A DNA stretch of 64,000 bases from Tetrahymena thermophila SB210. Taxonomy: Eukaryota; Ciliophora; Oligohymenophorea; Hymenostomatida; Tetrahymenidae. The stretch lies in assembly GCF_000189635.1 (NCBI RefSeq), contig NW_002476542.1:363335-427334 (forward strand), written 5' to 3'. This document shows, piece after piece, positions 12,286 to 25,460 of this stretch (position 1 is the first letter of the stretch; the number at the start of each line of letters is the position of its first letter). Position numbers and translations under genes: made by a program. Below the pieces are notes generated by a model. It saw only the letters and a program-made list of their open reading frames with translations. It did no database searches and was not told where the DNA came from.

Positions 12286-13429
12286 TATTGTTTATTTCAA
12301 AAGGAATTTATTAGTTTTATATTTTTTGAATTTGTTTAAAAAGAATACTTTGCCTTTCAATTTTAAATCATCAAATAGTGATAAATAATAAATCAAAATT
12401 TGGTTGGCTCGATTTTTTATGATAAAATTTAATATATAAAAAAAAATCAGACTATTCTTATTATTTCTTATATTTTCGACTTTTTAAGAATTATTTTTGA
12501 AATTTTGCTTAAAAATACTATCAAATATATCAATGGAAACTTAATTTAAATGTTTTTTAGTTTATAATATAACATTCAAAATAAATAAAATATCAGGATT
12601 ATTTAACATATTCTATTGTACAAGCATACAATCAACACTATTTTTAGGACTTTTTATTAATTTCTTAATTTTTTTAGGAAACTTGGAAAAATTTTGAAAT
12701 AATGCAATTATTTAAAATGGTAGTTTGTTTGTTGTTCTTTGGTTTTTCCTTTTTAATATAATTTAAAAAGGCTGAATAAAATTTTGGTTATAAAATTAAA
12801 TTTATATCCTTAAAACTATGAATTCATTTTTTCCTTATTTTTCAACTATTTTTTTTTGTTAATAATTCTCATTTAGTAGTTAATTCATTTTTTTATTTTT
12901 TTTTATTAATGTTTTTATATTTGATTGTGAGTACGCAAGTGCATAATCTCTAAAATTAGACACTTAAAATATAAGTAAAACAACTTATTTGTTTTGGATT
13001 GCAATATTATTTATTGTATAAAATAATTTAAATAGTATAACTAACTCTTATTTATTAACTCTTTATCTGATTTATTTTTCTTTTTATTATTCTATTTGTG
13101 TTTTTTTTCTTTTTTTATTAATTGAACTAATTTTTTGATTTTCAACATTTTATTTTATTATTAATTTCATATTATTTAATATTTTTTCTTTTAATTAGCT
13201 AATTAACTCATTATTTTTTCTTTAATATTAAAAAATTTAAAATTAAATGGGGAAACTATAGAATAGATCACACATATAAATGCACTCAGAATACAACTTA
13301 AAATTAATTTTGATTATGTTAACAAATATTTTTATTTATTTATAAATATTATTTGTGTTTGTTTTACATATACCCAGTATCCTCTTTTTCTAAAAAACCT
13401 ATAAATTTGATAAAATTAAAATGTAATAT
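12286..13429. other. Gene-free A/T-rich spacer
   Basis: A CCAAT-like remnant of the type 1 upstream element is near 12390. Beyond that the stretch is T-rich and A-rich simple sequence with no supported gene. Confidence 0.55.
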
Positions 13430-13690
13430 CATTAAGATTTAGTGTAAAAGTTAAATTTTTGAATATTCTACACATAAATTTTCCATTAAGTTATGGGTTG
13501 GTTTAATTTACTAAATTTAGAGTTGCTATGCAAGCTACTAGTTAACTAGCTAGCTAGATAGATAGATAGCATGTGAGCTATTTTTAAAAACTAAAAAAAG
13601 CTATTAAAACAATATAATTTTATTTTAAAAGACTTCCAAATCAAAAACACTCTTTTTGATATACTAAATAGTAGTTTAAACCAATTTTAA
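13430..13690 (-). pseudogene. Fragment of type 2 membrane protein ectodomain
   Basis: The minus strand matches the ectodomain block around the Asn-Phe-Thr-Leu and Tyr-Leu-Cys motifs of type 2 genes, and closely matches 180-430 of this window. It carries a short TAGA/TAGC repeat expansion near 13545-13570. It marks the left part of the segment duplicated between 180-3660 and 13430-16940. Confidence 0.55.
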
Positions 13691-13831
13691 TTTTTTTTTA
13701 CTTTGGTCAATGTAAGCTCAAAAATGTATTTTTAATTAAAACATAAGAATTGATTAATTGAATAAAGAAAATGAACATAAATTATAAAGTACAAAAAAAA
13801 AATAGCAATATATTTATGATAATTTTAATTT

Positions 13832-16164
13832 TCAAACCATTTTATTCCTAATGATTGAGGATAATATTCTAGAATCAACATCATTTAAGTCAGTATCCTT
13901 TGTGCATTTATCTAAGAACTTTTCAATGTATTTTATTTTGAGTTCTTGCGATAGTGTTATGGCAAATTATTCTTCAAAATAATTTCTTCTTTTTATTTCC
14001 TCTAAATTTATAATTGGAATATAATTTAATAAAAATTATTAGCACTCTAAAATTATTACATGATGCAGAGACATTAAGGTTTTTCTAATTGATCTCTTTG
14101 CTTAAAAAGTAAGGTGAACAACCTACAAGTGAAATAGCAGCTAGTTAATCTTTGCTGAGCAAAACCATGACTGCCTTTTTAAGGAATATGATATCTTAAT
14201 ATAGCTGTAGAATATCCAAGCTCTTTTCAACCTAGGACTCAATTAATTACTTCACAGATATATCAAATTCTTGATCCTATTTGTCCGCTTTTTTTTACCA
14301 GAACCTAATTAATTTCAATGAGTTAATATTTATTTTTAAAATTGTGAATTTTTAAATTAATTAAATTAAGAATTTATAAGAAATTTAAATTATCTGTATT
14401 TATTTACTTTGTTCCAAATATAATTTTTTGTATATTTTTAGAAACATTCGAATTCATCATAACTTCTAACTTCTTTGTAAAATATTAGTTAATTTCCTTT
14501 TTGTTCATTTTATCCATAATTTCTTTTTTAAATTACAAAACTTTTTCATTATCAGGGAATTAACTTTCTCCAACTGATGGAAGTGGTTTTGACTATTTAA
14601 ATTTTGTTTAACCAATCCCCAAAGTTATTTTTCTTTACAATCTCAATGATTTTTTTGGGCTTAGCTTTGAAACTTAAAGTGTGCTCTCAGCCATGTTGCC
14701 TGAGATATATTTAGGTGAATCTAAAGTTAATGGAGATGAACATTTGGGACTTACTAATCTGTCGTTTTCAATAAAATTCGATTATGCCATACTTTCTTTT
14801 ACTAAGTAGTAATTATCTTCGCCATCTGACTAACTTGTAATAACCGTCTTCATGCCTCTATTCGACTCTTTGAACTCCATTATTTCATCTTACCCTTTTT
14901 CATTTTTCAAGTACTTATTTAAAATTTACTAATTTGATGAATTATTGTTTTATATTGAATTTTATTTTGTCTTAAAAGCAGGAACTAATATAGATTGTAC
15001 GTTATTTGATTCTTCATATTCTTCTCCAATTTCTCTTTTTTATTTCCTTTTCTCAAAATATATTCCATCCTTCTTCTGAAATATCTAATTGATTTGCATT
15101 ATTTACTCATAAGTGTCCTAGTACATATTCTACAAAAATAGAAGGAAAAACTCTTGCTTTATTATATTCTAAGCAAAAGCTCTACCAAAGTATCCAAGAG
15201 TCATTAAGAGAGCAAGTATACTATTTACCAAAGCTAATATCTCAGGATAAGTTGGATATTAAATTTAGATCTATGTGTAGACTTCATCTAAGTAAATTGA
15301 AAACTTACAATAAGGTCCAACGCCATTAGGATTTAGAGCTTGACTTCTTTCGAAACTAGAATTAATTTAGTCATAGGATAATAAGGATGTAAAAGAGGTT
15401 TCTGATTAAATCAAAAAACCCTCCTTAACTGAAGTAGTTTGTGTTTGAGCTTTAAATTAAGTCCAAAGAGCTTAATCTGGGTAAGAATACATGAAATTAT
15501 TTCTGTAATTTTTCTCTATCTTCTATGAAGTTGTGTTGTATTACTAAGATAATAATTTTATGCGTAAAGCTGCCTAGTCGCCATTGACCATATCATCAAT
15601 ATCTTTTTAGCTAGCGCAGTTATCAGGAATTGTTGTTTTAGCATGATCAAGATCCAGACATCCATAAGCCAAGAGAAATATTTAACTTTAGATATTCTCA
15701 TTAGTGCTGAATTCGAAAGTATAGTTGGATACTTAAGAATAGTCAATACAGTAATATCCATCAAGTAAAGGACTTGTGCAGTTAACTACATCTATACGCT
15801 TCATCATACTAAATGATGGGCTTCGATAATTTAAGTAGGCCTAATAGACAATATATTTTTTATTTTGCTATGCCTCCAAGATAGATACATCTTTATTAGC
15901 TAAGTACTCAAACCTAAAGCCAACTATATCACTGCTTAAATCAAGCTGAATAAGATCATCTGTTACAAAAGTTTGAGATCTATATTTAGGGTCGATTCGA
16001 TTAGTTGCATATAAGAATGTTAAGTAAACAAAGTATGAAAATATGACAAGGAAAATACTCAATGTCAAAAAAAACCCTGCAAAAGTTCCTTTTTTCGTTT
16101 ACTTGCTCTGGCCCAAGTTAAAAAAAAAGGAAGATGAAAACATATCAGCTTTAGTAACACTCAT
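13832..16164 (-). CDS. Type 1 two-TM ciliate membrane protein, second intact copy
   Basis: Exons are complement of 13832-14001, 14060-14304 and 14408-16164, giving 723 residues. The introns (58 and 103 nt) match those of the gene at 561-2902 in place and length. The protein is nearly the same as that copy in the head, both membrane segments, the ectodomain and the conserved tail blocks. Differences cluster in the tail: the linker after intron 2 reads FWQKKADKQDQEFD where the other copy has a Lys/Glu run. The high identity, including introns and flanks, points to a recent segmental duplication or gene conversion. The start is chosen by alignment with the other copies (MSVTKADMFSS). Confidence 0.78.
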
Positions 16165-16259
16165 TTTTTTGTTAGTTTAAATTTTGTTTTTATGAATTAG
16201 TTTTTTATAAAATATATATATATAAATTACTTAGATTTTCAATTATTTAACCATCAATT

Positions 16260-16300
16260 ACAATAGCAAATTAGCATTTGATTGGGTAGATTTCTGTTTT
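16260..16300 (-). promoter_or_regulatory. CCAAT-like element upstream of the second intact type 1 gene
   Basis: The block ATTTGATTGGGTAGATTT (plus-strand reading) is the counterpart of the element at 3014-3038, about 110 bases upstream of the start at 16164. A regulatory role is inferred from position and conservation only. Confidence 0.4.
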
Positions 16301-16980
16301 ATAAAATTTTAATTGATTCAAGTTTTTAAAAAATATGAGATAAAAAGAAAATTGACTCTTTATATTTTTACTATTTAAATTAATAAATGAAAAATAGAGA
16401 AAATATGAATTTTCAAATGAAAAAATATTTTTTATTTTCATGTTTTTACAATTAACAATTAATCTGTACTTAAATTATGAATTCAAAATGAAAAAATCTA
16501 ACAAAAGAATAAGAATTAAATCAATTTATTTTATCTTATTTTTCTACTTTATATAGAATATGCTTATTAATCTTTAAATTTAATTAATAAAAAAGCACCT
16601 TAATCGTTGTTAATAAAACTATTCAATTAATTGATTCTAAAGGGAGAGACTCAATAAAAAAACTCCTCCGAATTAAAAAAAATAATATAAATGTATTGTG
16701 AATTCAAGAGTACCTACAGTACTTTTTGATAAGTATTATCTATTCTACATTCTTTTGAATATCAAAATTAATAAAATAAAAAAAATTATTTTTATTGAAA
16801 TTCATTTACATATAATTAAATCATCTTATGCTAGCAGCAAACAAACAAACAAATGAACAAAAGTTATACTAAGAAAATAAATAGCTTTTCCAATTAATTA
16901 AATAATTATCTTTTTAAATAAAAATAACATTTTTATTTAAATTAGACCATAAAAAATGCTAATTAATCAGTTTATTTAAT

Positions 16981-17954
16981 GCTTGCTTTTTTCAACTTAC
17001 TATTCAATCAAATTCTTCGAAGTTTCTTCCAATTGCTGATAATTTTACTCATCTTATTTCTTCCTTAACCTAAGATGATAAATAAAATAAATGGGTGATT
17101 AAATTTATTAAATGTTTAATCAAATATTAAAATTCCTATTCACAAACCAAAACCCATTTTCTGAAAATTTTATTTTAAATGTTTTTGCTCAATTTTTAGT
17201 TTTAAATGACTTCTAATTTTATGTAAAATATGAGTTAATTTCTTTGTTTTCTTACTTTTCATCAATATTTTTTTCTAATATCGGATCATCTAATCTTGAA
17301 TTCATTTAATCAATACTCAAATTTTAGTAATTTAATGTAATTCTTTTTCGAGTGTTTGATTTTATTTACTTTTTACATATACTTTTCAATGTTTTTATTT
17401 TAGTTATTTATTAGTTGCTAATAAATGAATTAGGATTAGCATTGATTTTATTAATTTTGCTAATCACTTTCTTTTTTGAGTTAGTTTAATCTAAAAAAAA
17501 CTTTTAGCTAGTAAAAGTAGGAGAGAAATTATTTAAGAAGAAATTACTTTTAGATTTAAAAGGAGGAATGTTTGTGTTTTTCCAAACTGTTGTAATTTGC
17601 TTTTGTAATTTATCCCAAGCATAAATCGATTTTGTGTGAAGCGTACATTTAATTATATCTATAGCTTGATTATTTTTATTTTGAATAAGTGTTAAACTTA
17701 GCTCTAAGTAGTTTTGTACGTGCATTAGCTCTATAATGATTAATTATTTCATTAATTTCATCCTAGAGATGTCTGTCTCTTTGATAAGATCAATATCTAA
17801 GCAGCTAACAGTTACAACATATAAAGCAGTCATACATATAGTAATTTTTTGTGTTGGTTAACATTTAGTTTAAAATTTGAAATGTTTGAAAGATCAACAA
17901 AAAAATAACCTTCAAATTATGGATTAGTGCAATTTACTATATCAATATGATTCA
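16981..17954 (-). pseudogene. Type 2 two-TM membrane protein fragment, truncated at both ends
   Basis: The stretch matches the pseudogene at 3740-5450 and the type 2 genes in parts of the tail and the distal ectodomain, with an internal loss between them. The C-terminal exon is missing and the N-terminal half stops at about 17950, where a Tc1/mariner transposase remnant begins. Frames are broken throughout. Confidence 0.65.
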
Positions 17955-17974
17955 AAATTTTACCTTTCGACATT

Positions 17975-18240
17975 TTTCAATTCGTTTCCTGCAACGAGAA
18001 GTTACTGTGTAGTGTTTCCAAAATCAGCTTTTATACTAATTAATTGATTATTTTTTTAATTGTTGAGTTTTAATGAATTAAATAGCGTTTCATATAAGCC
18101 CATATGTATTCAATAACATTTAAGTTAGGGGAACTTGCTGGATAATTTAAATAACTATGTAATTCGTTTTAAAAAATTGTTTAATATTATTGGCTATATG
18201 TATATCAAACAAAAAATATTTTCATATAATGTAATTTTAT
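17975..18240 (-). mobile_element. Tc1/mariner-type transposase remnant (C-terminal part)
   Basis: The minus strand, read with the ciliate code, gives YLNYPASSPNLNVIEYIWAY followed by MKRYL. This is the hallmark of the last catalytic block of Tc1/mariner transposases (P-x-SPDLNPIE-x-xW). It is preceded, one frame away, by a stretch like DxHxAxxIKxFF, which fits the second catalytic Asp region. A TGA ends the frame near 17980. The N-terminal DNA-binding part, the first Asp block and the terminal inverted repeats are not visible. It is a decayed fragment of a plain DNA transposon, sitting at the truncated edge of the pseudogene at 16981-17954. Confidence 0.75.
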
Positions 18241-19997
18241 TAAAATAAATATATCTGTCTGTCTACTTTTTCAATAAAATGTTTTTTTAAATTTTTTTAT
18301 TTTTTTTATCATTATAATTAATTTTCCACCCTATTTAGAAGTTTTTAGGTTAATTATTTTTAAATGATTTGAAAAATGAATAAAAAACATAATTTTTTAC
18401 CTAAATGTTGTGAATTTTTTCACTTTTTCCTTTTTCTTGATTCACATCACTAACATAACTAACTAACTAACATAGAACATTAATTTAGACTGCTCAATTT
18501 AAATAAAAGAAATTTTGAGCATTAGATTTGTCTTTCTTTCTATTTTTTGAAAGTATCAGAAAAAATAAAAAATTTTCTGATCAACTTCAAAAATAGCACT
18601 TTCAAACCAACCAAAAGAAAATTAGGGAATTATATGTTATAACTCATTGATTAACCTACTGTTTTAATACATAAAGTCATAAAATAAAAACTTTGCTAAT
18701 TTTTGCTTATTTAGTTTTTTTTTAAGTTTCTAACTTATATTATGCTAAGGATCATCCTCAGTAAAGTAAAGGATAGATTTGGCATTCATTCACTTATAAT
18801 TATTTCTGCTTTTAATATTTTAGGAATAGAATTTTGCAAATTTACTAAAAGTAACTCATCACAATTATTAAAATAATATGTTTAGCAATTGTAGAATCCC
18901 ACATCGTTACCAAAAGTAGTAGAAACACAAAAAGCAAAATTTTCTGTATATTAACAATAAAGATATGGTGTATTATCAATTGAATTTTAATTAGTCAATT
19001 AAAGAAGATAAATTTAATATCTTATTATTCTACTACCTTATTTATAGAGAAAAATATATAAACATGCAAACAAAAATAGAAATTTTCGAAGATCTAGTCA
19101 CCTTAATACCTCAGGGCATTTGCTTAATTATGTCCTTTTAGTTGATAATTAAGTATGTGTGTTTGCGGAATGTTAATTATGTTAAATTTAAGGATTTACA
19201 TATGCATTTAATTTTTAAAGATTCACTTAGTTGTTGATACTTAGAATGTAATAATCTATACCATGACTTAAATTCTTTGTAAAAAAAAACGAAATAGAAA
19301 TATTTAATATTAGGATCAAAAATATTTAGATTAATAAGCCCGTATTTCTAATAATAAATCTTTAATGAACTATTATTTTAATTTCTTTGTAAATTTTAAG
19401 ATTTCTCAGCAAAAACAATGTAAAATTTATGAAAAAAAAGCAAGATATATATTACATTCAAATTCAATAATATAACATATAATTTTTTTTCTTTCTTTGC
19501 AATATAAAATAATTATTTCAAAAATTTTAATATCATTTTTAAATTTATTTTAAATTTTAATTTAGTCATTTATAAAAATCCTTCTAATTATTAATAAATA
19601 TTAAGTTTATTAACAAGCAATTAGAAAGTATTTTCTTTTCTTGTAAAGCTATTTTGTTAAAAATAATTAATTTGGCTATTTTAATAAAAATTATAAGAAA
19701 ATTTTTATGAATTACTTATAAAAACAAACAAAAATTTAATGAATTAAACATCAAAATCAATAAATCAATGGATACTTATTAAAATGAAATTTTTTTTAAT
19801 GATTAAAAAATTAATTTTCATAGAGACATTTAAAAATAAAAAGATTATTTGAAATCAATATTTACTACAAATAAACATAAAATAACCATGAAGATAAATT
19901 ATTCATATCACATTTAATAACTAACTATCTTCTTAACTGAACTTTGTTGAAATAAAATTTTTATTAAAATTTGATCTTTCAAACACTAATTAATTAA
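18241..19997. other. Gene-free A/T-rich region
   Basis: I see no coding frame I can support on either strand. The part next to the transposase remnant may include further decayed transposon sequence. The last 100 bases are the 3' flank of the next type 2 copy and resemble 28590-28688. Confidence 0.5.
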
Positions 19998-22332
19998 TCA
20001 GTCAACTTTATTTCTAATAACAGATGATAGAATTCTACAATCGATTTCGCTTAAATCACTATTGTTTTAACATTTTTCTAGGAATTTAGCGATGTACTTC
20101 TTCTAGAGATCTTATGACAAAGATATCGCAAACTGTTCCTCAAAATAGTTTCTTTTTCTCATTTGGTCTTTTTTTATCCAAATATTTTTGTTTTTTTAAT
20201 ATAGAAATTATAAATAATTAATCAATTAATACATGACTGAGAAAGGTCTTTCGTTTACGAATTGATTTCTTTACTTAAAAAGTATGGTGAACAACCAACT
20301 AGTTGCAGTGTCGCTAATTGATCTTTGCTCAATATGACCATCACGGCTTTCTTCAAAAAGATAATATCTCGATACAATTACAAAATATCTAAGCTTTATT
20401 CAACCTAGGATTTAATCAAGTTCTTAGAAGATTCATCTAACTGCTGGCGATTCTTTTCCTCCTTTTTCTTCCACAATCTATGATGATAATAAAATGGGTA
20501 GATGATTAATTAAATTTGTTTAGATACATAGAATATTAAAAACTTATAAGTAAAAAACATACCTTTTTCCAAAAATTATATCTTGAATGTTTTTGCTCAC
20601 TTTTTAGTTTTAAATTATCTCTAATTTTTTTATGAAATATGAATTTATTTCTTTGTAATCTAACTTTTCAATTACCTCTTATTTTAATTATGAGCTGTCA
20701 GATTAACTAATTTTTTGGACTTAGTCAGTTTTCAAATTTTAACATTTTTACTATTTTCTCTATCCAATAGTTAACCTTATTTTCTTTTCATTTTCACCGC
20801 TTTTACTTAAATTGTTCATTAGCTGTTAATATGCGAGTTAGTATGAGCTTTCATCTATAGAGTCAAAATTTTATTATGGCGAAGCTAATAAAGCAGGTGA
20901 ACACGGGCTTTAAGGAGTGTCGATCTAATTAGATTTCTGCATTTCAACCATTTATTTATCTAAAAAGGTGCTTTTTTCATTTTAATTCGTAATTGTATTC
21001 ATTTATTCTATTTTATCTTATTCAGTTTATAAATTATGTTACTAAAGTTCTTTTTTTGGGCTAATTTAACTTTAAAAAACATTTTCTTTAGAAATAATAG
21101 ATGAGAATTTTTTAGTCAAAGTATTATTTTTAGCTCTCTCTGAAGAAAGGAACGTTTATCTTCGGCGAATACTACTAAATTTAAAATTCTTCATTAACAC
21201 TCTTTTTAAAAGATCTCTTTTAAAAGTAAATTGCATCGTTTTTTTAGAATAAATTATTAATTTGCATAATTTATTCATAGGTGTCTTGATACATATTCTA
21301 CAGGAAAAGTAAGAAAAATTCCTATTTTATGAATTTTTGAGCTAAATATCTACCTAAGTATCCTAATGTCATCAAAAGAGCTAGCGCACTATTTACCAAA
21401 GCCATGATTTCTGGATAAGTTGGATATTGAACAGTGATTTGATAAAAAATTTCATCCATTGAGATAACGAACTTGCAATATGGTAGTATTCCTCCTTATT
21501 TTGTAGATGAATTTCTAAGATTAGTTGCACAAATTTATTCATATTGAAAAGGAGATTCATAAGTGCTTGTTGATTGAATTAAAAAGCCTTACTAAACTGT
21601 TGTAATTTGTTTTTGCAATTTATATTAAACATAAATTTCTTACAGCGCTGCGGTGTACATGTAGTTATTTCTATAACTTGTTTATTTTTATCTTGAAGTT
21701 GTGTTAAACTGAGCACTAAGTAGTTTTGTACGCACACTAGCTCTTTGGCCATTAACAATTTTATCAATCTAATCTTAGGTAGCGCAATTAGGATCAGATG
21801 TCTTTTTGATACCATCAATATCTAAGCAACCATAAGTTAAAACATAAATAGCCGTTTTATAGTTTTATTTCGTATTCACATTTAGCGTAAAATTGGAAAC
21901 CTTTGTAAAGTCTATGCATAAATAACCTTCAAGTTATGGATTAGTGCAATTTACTACGTCTATAGGAGTCATGCTAGCAAATGTGTTATTTTAGTAATTA
22001 AAAAAAGCTTTGAAAACCACATACTTTTTGTTTTGTTATGCTTCTAAGTCTAAAATATTCATATTAACATCATATTCAAATCTAAAACCGACTAAATCCC
22101 TTGTTAAGTCTACTTCTACTAGATCTTCAGTTATAAAGTTTTACGATTTATATTTTGGATCAATCTTGTTATTAAAATATTAGACTGTAAGATAAACAAA
22201 GTAAGTAGAGACAGAAGATATAACAGCAATACTCAACAGAGTTCCAATAAGCGTTCCTTTTTTAATTTGCTGAGAATTTCCCAAATTAAAAAAAAAAGAG
22301 GAAGAAAACATATCAATTTTTGTAAAACTCAT
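19998..22332 (-). pseudogene. Type 2 two-TM membrane protein, full length but frameshifted
   Basis: The exon layout is kept (complement of 19998-20167, 20233-20477 and 20563-22332, introns 65 and 85 nt). The first exon reads cleanly from the start through the head, first membrane segment, ectodomain and second membrane segment to the proximal tail. Near 21133-21141 there is an extra AGAG (seen as CTCTCTCT on the plus strand) relative to the copies at 8672-10999 and 28689-31008. This shifts the frame and leads to TGA near 21020. The sequence beyond is still well conserved in the original frame, so the break is recent. The shortened product would keep both membrane segments but lose the conserved tail blocks. 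A sequencing or assembly error is possible. Confidence 0.65.
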
Positions 22333-23199
22333 CTCTTTTTGTTTGTTTTTTTTTATTTTTTCTAATTAAAAGTTTTTTTTTTATTTATTTTTATAGAAAT
22401 TTGTGCTACTAAATTAGGAGTTTTCAACAATTAAATCAATCATGCTAAATTCATCTAAGTAAAATATATCATTATTTTTTAAATTATCTAATAAGCTACA
22501 AATTTTAATAAGTTTCTCAATATTAGTAAAAGTAAAAATAATATTTTATCTATTTATTTCTAAACAATCTTTTTAAAACAATAAGCAAATATAATTTCTC
22601 ATTAAGACAAAGCACTAATTTATAATAACGTAAAATTGGAGAACATTTAATAAACATAATCTGTGAATATAAAAGATATACATATATACGTAGGTAAGTA
22701 CATACTTACATACTACATGAATTAATTAAATTTATTTAAATAATACTAAATTTATTAATAATCAAATTTATGTTATTTTTGCGTTAAAGATTGAGATAGT
22801 TTTATTTTGAATTTACTGTCAGCCTTGTTATTTAAATAAACATAATTAGATTTTATTTCTAAAATTTCAGTGATTGTTTGCTTACATATTGATATGAGAA
22901 AATAACTTGGTGGGGTTTTTGGGAAATATAACTTTTGAAATTAAAAAAACAGGTGTTGGTGTAAAGTTAATATCCCCATTTAATCAATTCTTCATTAATT
23001 AATTAATATATATATAAAAATGATCTACTATTTATTTTATTAATCAATAATCATATTGAATTTAAAAAAATTCTTTTTGACTTTTACTTTAAGAAATCAT
23101 TTAAAAAACAAATTGATAGATCGATCGAATTAAGAAAACAAACATAAATTTTAAAATACAAAATAAATAAATAAATAATATTTGTTTGCTTATCTTTGA
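22333..23199. other. Upstream region of the type 2 copy, no gene seen
   Basis: The proximal 60 bases match the upstream sequence of the other type 2 genes. A short ATAC/TATA-rich stretch lies near 22675-22710. The region around 22780-23160 resembles 11340-11720. No coding frame is supported. Confidence 0.5.
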
Positions 23200-25460
23200 G
23201 GATTTTAGTTTTCAATTAATTTAATTAATTTGATTCCTAATCTATAATCAGCATCACCTAATCAAAATTCTTTTGTCTACTTTTCTATGTATTTTGATTT
23301 AAGTTCTTGGATAATAATATGGTGAATTATTTTTCAAAGCAACTTTTTCTAATTGCTTCTTCTAAATTTATAGTTAGAACATAATTTACTATAAATTATT
23401 AGCATCCTGAAAAAAATTAAAGAATTAAGGTTTTTATTACTAATTTCCTTTCCTAAAAATAAGGTGAACTACCTACTAGCTAACTAATCTTAGCTAAGGA
23501 AAACCATCTCTTCTTTTTCAGAAATATAAAATCTTGGTACAGCTGTAAGATAGCTATGCTCTTTTCAACATGGGAATCAATTAACTGTTTCACGTATATA
23601 TCAAACTCTTGTTCATTTTTATTTTCCTTCCTTTTCCAGAATCTAATAAATTTATGTAAATCAATTATTATTTTTATTATCTTGAATTTGTTTATTAATT
23701 TAATTCAGAATTAATAAGAAATATTGACCATTAAATTTTCTTTGTTTCTATATATTTATTTTTAGAAACTTTGAAATTACTCATTCATGATATCTAAATT
23801 TTTGTTTAATTTTTCTTCACTTTTTTTAAAATTTGCAAAACCTTTTCTTTATCAGGTAATTAACTTTCGATAATTGATGATAGTTGGCTAATTTTTCAAT
23901 TTAAATTTAGTTTAATCAAAATCAAATGTTATTCTTCTTTATAATCTGATTGATTTTCAGTGGTTTTGCTTTTGAATTAAGTTAACTTTTCTGCAACGTT
24001 GATTGAAAAGTATTTGGTGAGTTTTAAATTGATGGAAATGTTGATTTTTGACTTGTGAATCTTTCATTTTCGATTAAATTTGATTATTCAATTTTCCCTG
24101 TTGCTAAATAATAATTATCATCAACACATATCTAAGTAGTACCAATAATCTTAATACATTCAGCTGGTTCATTATATTTTATATTACATATTTTAACTTT
24201 TCAAATGATTTTTAAAATTTTACAAATTTTATCAATGATTGATTGTAAGATATAACATTTGATTTCTCTTTAAAAAAAGGGGAATTGTTTTTAATTACGC
24301 ATTATTTGATTCTACATTATCTTCTCAAATTTTATTTCTCAAAGTATATTCCTTCTTTCTTCTGAAATATCTAATTGATTTGTATTATTTACTCTTAAGT
24401 ATCTTAGTACATAATTTACAATAATAAAAGGAAAAATTCTTACTTTATTATTTTATAGGCAATAAATACTTCTACCAAAGTATCCTAATGTGATTATATG
24501 AGCAAGCATGCTTTTTACCAAGGCTAATATTTATTTCAAGATAAGTAGGATATTAAATTTAGATTTAATAGTATACTTCATTTTAGTCAATTGAGAATTT
24601 ATAATAGGGTCCAACACCATTAGGATTTAGAGCCTCACTTCATTAGAAACTTGAATTAATTCATTTATTCATAGGATAATAGAGAAGAAAAAGATTATTC
24701 AGAATAAATTAAACAACCATTTTTCACATAAATGGTTTATTTTTGAATTAAGTTCTATGAGCTTATTCTGAGAAAGGATGCTTAAAAATTATTTCTATAA
24801 GTTTGCTCTATATTTTATGAAGTTTTTGTATTACTAAAGTAATAAATTTATGAGTAAAGCAGCCTAGTCACCATTGTCCATATCATCAATATCTTTTTAG
24901 CTGGCGCAGTTATAAGAGTTGTTGTTTTAGAATGATCAAGATCCAAACAACGATTAGCCAAGAGAAAGATTTAACTTTAGACATTATCTTTAGTACTATT
25001 TTCAATTGTATAGTTTGATACTTAAGGATAATCAATACAACATTATCCTTCCAAAAGAAGACTTATGTAATTAACTATATCAATTCTTTTAATTATAGAA
25101 AATGTTGGGCTTTTATAATTTAGATAGTTAACCTAATAAAAAATAATTTTTTATTATTTTCTAATCCATCTAGGTTAAATATATCTTTGATAGCTAAGTA
25201 TTAAAACCTGAAACCAACAATATTACTTCTCAAATATAGCTGATTAAGAAGATCAGTGAGTCACAAAGGTTTGTGATCTATATTTAGGGTACATTCGATT
25301 AGCTGTACATTACAATTTTAAGTAAACAAGTAAGAAAATATGACAAGGAAAATGCTCAATATCAAAATAAATCCTGTAAATAATCCTCTTTAATTTATTT
25401 ATTCTCACCCAAGTCAAAAACAAAGGATAATCAGAATATGTTCATTTTAGTAACTCTCAT
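23200..25460 (-). pseudogene. Type 1 two-TM membrane protein, decayed full-length copy
   Basis: Similarity to the type 1 genes runs across the whole length, including the head (start triplet ATG at 25460), first membrane segment, ectodomain, second membrane segment (near 24490-24550) and C-terminal blocks. A TGA falls ten codons after the start, and many small indels follow. The C-terminal RILSS motif is lost. It is much more diverged than the copies at 561-2902 and 13832-16164, and is about as decayed as the one at 31810-34150. Confidence 0.7.
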
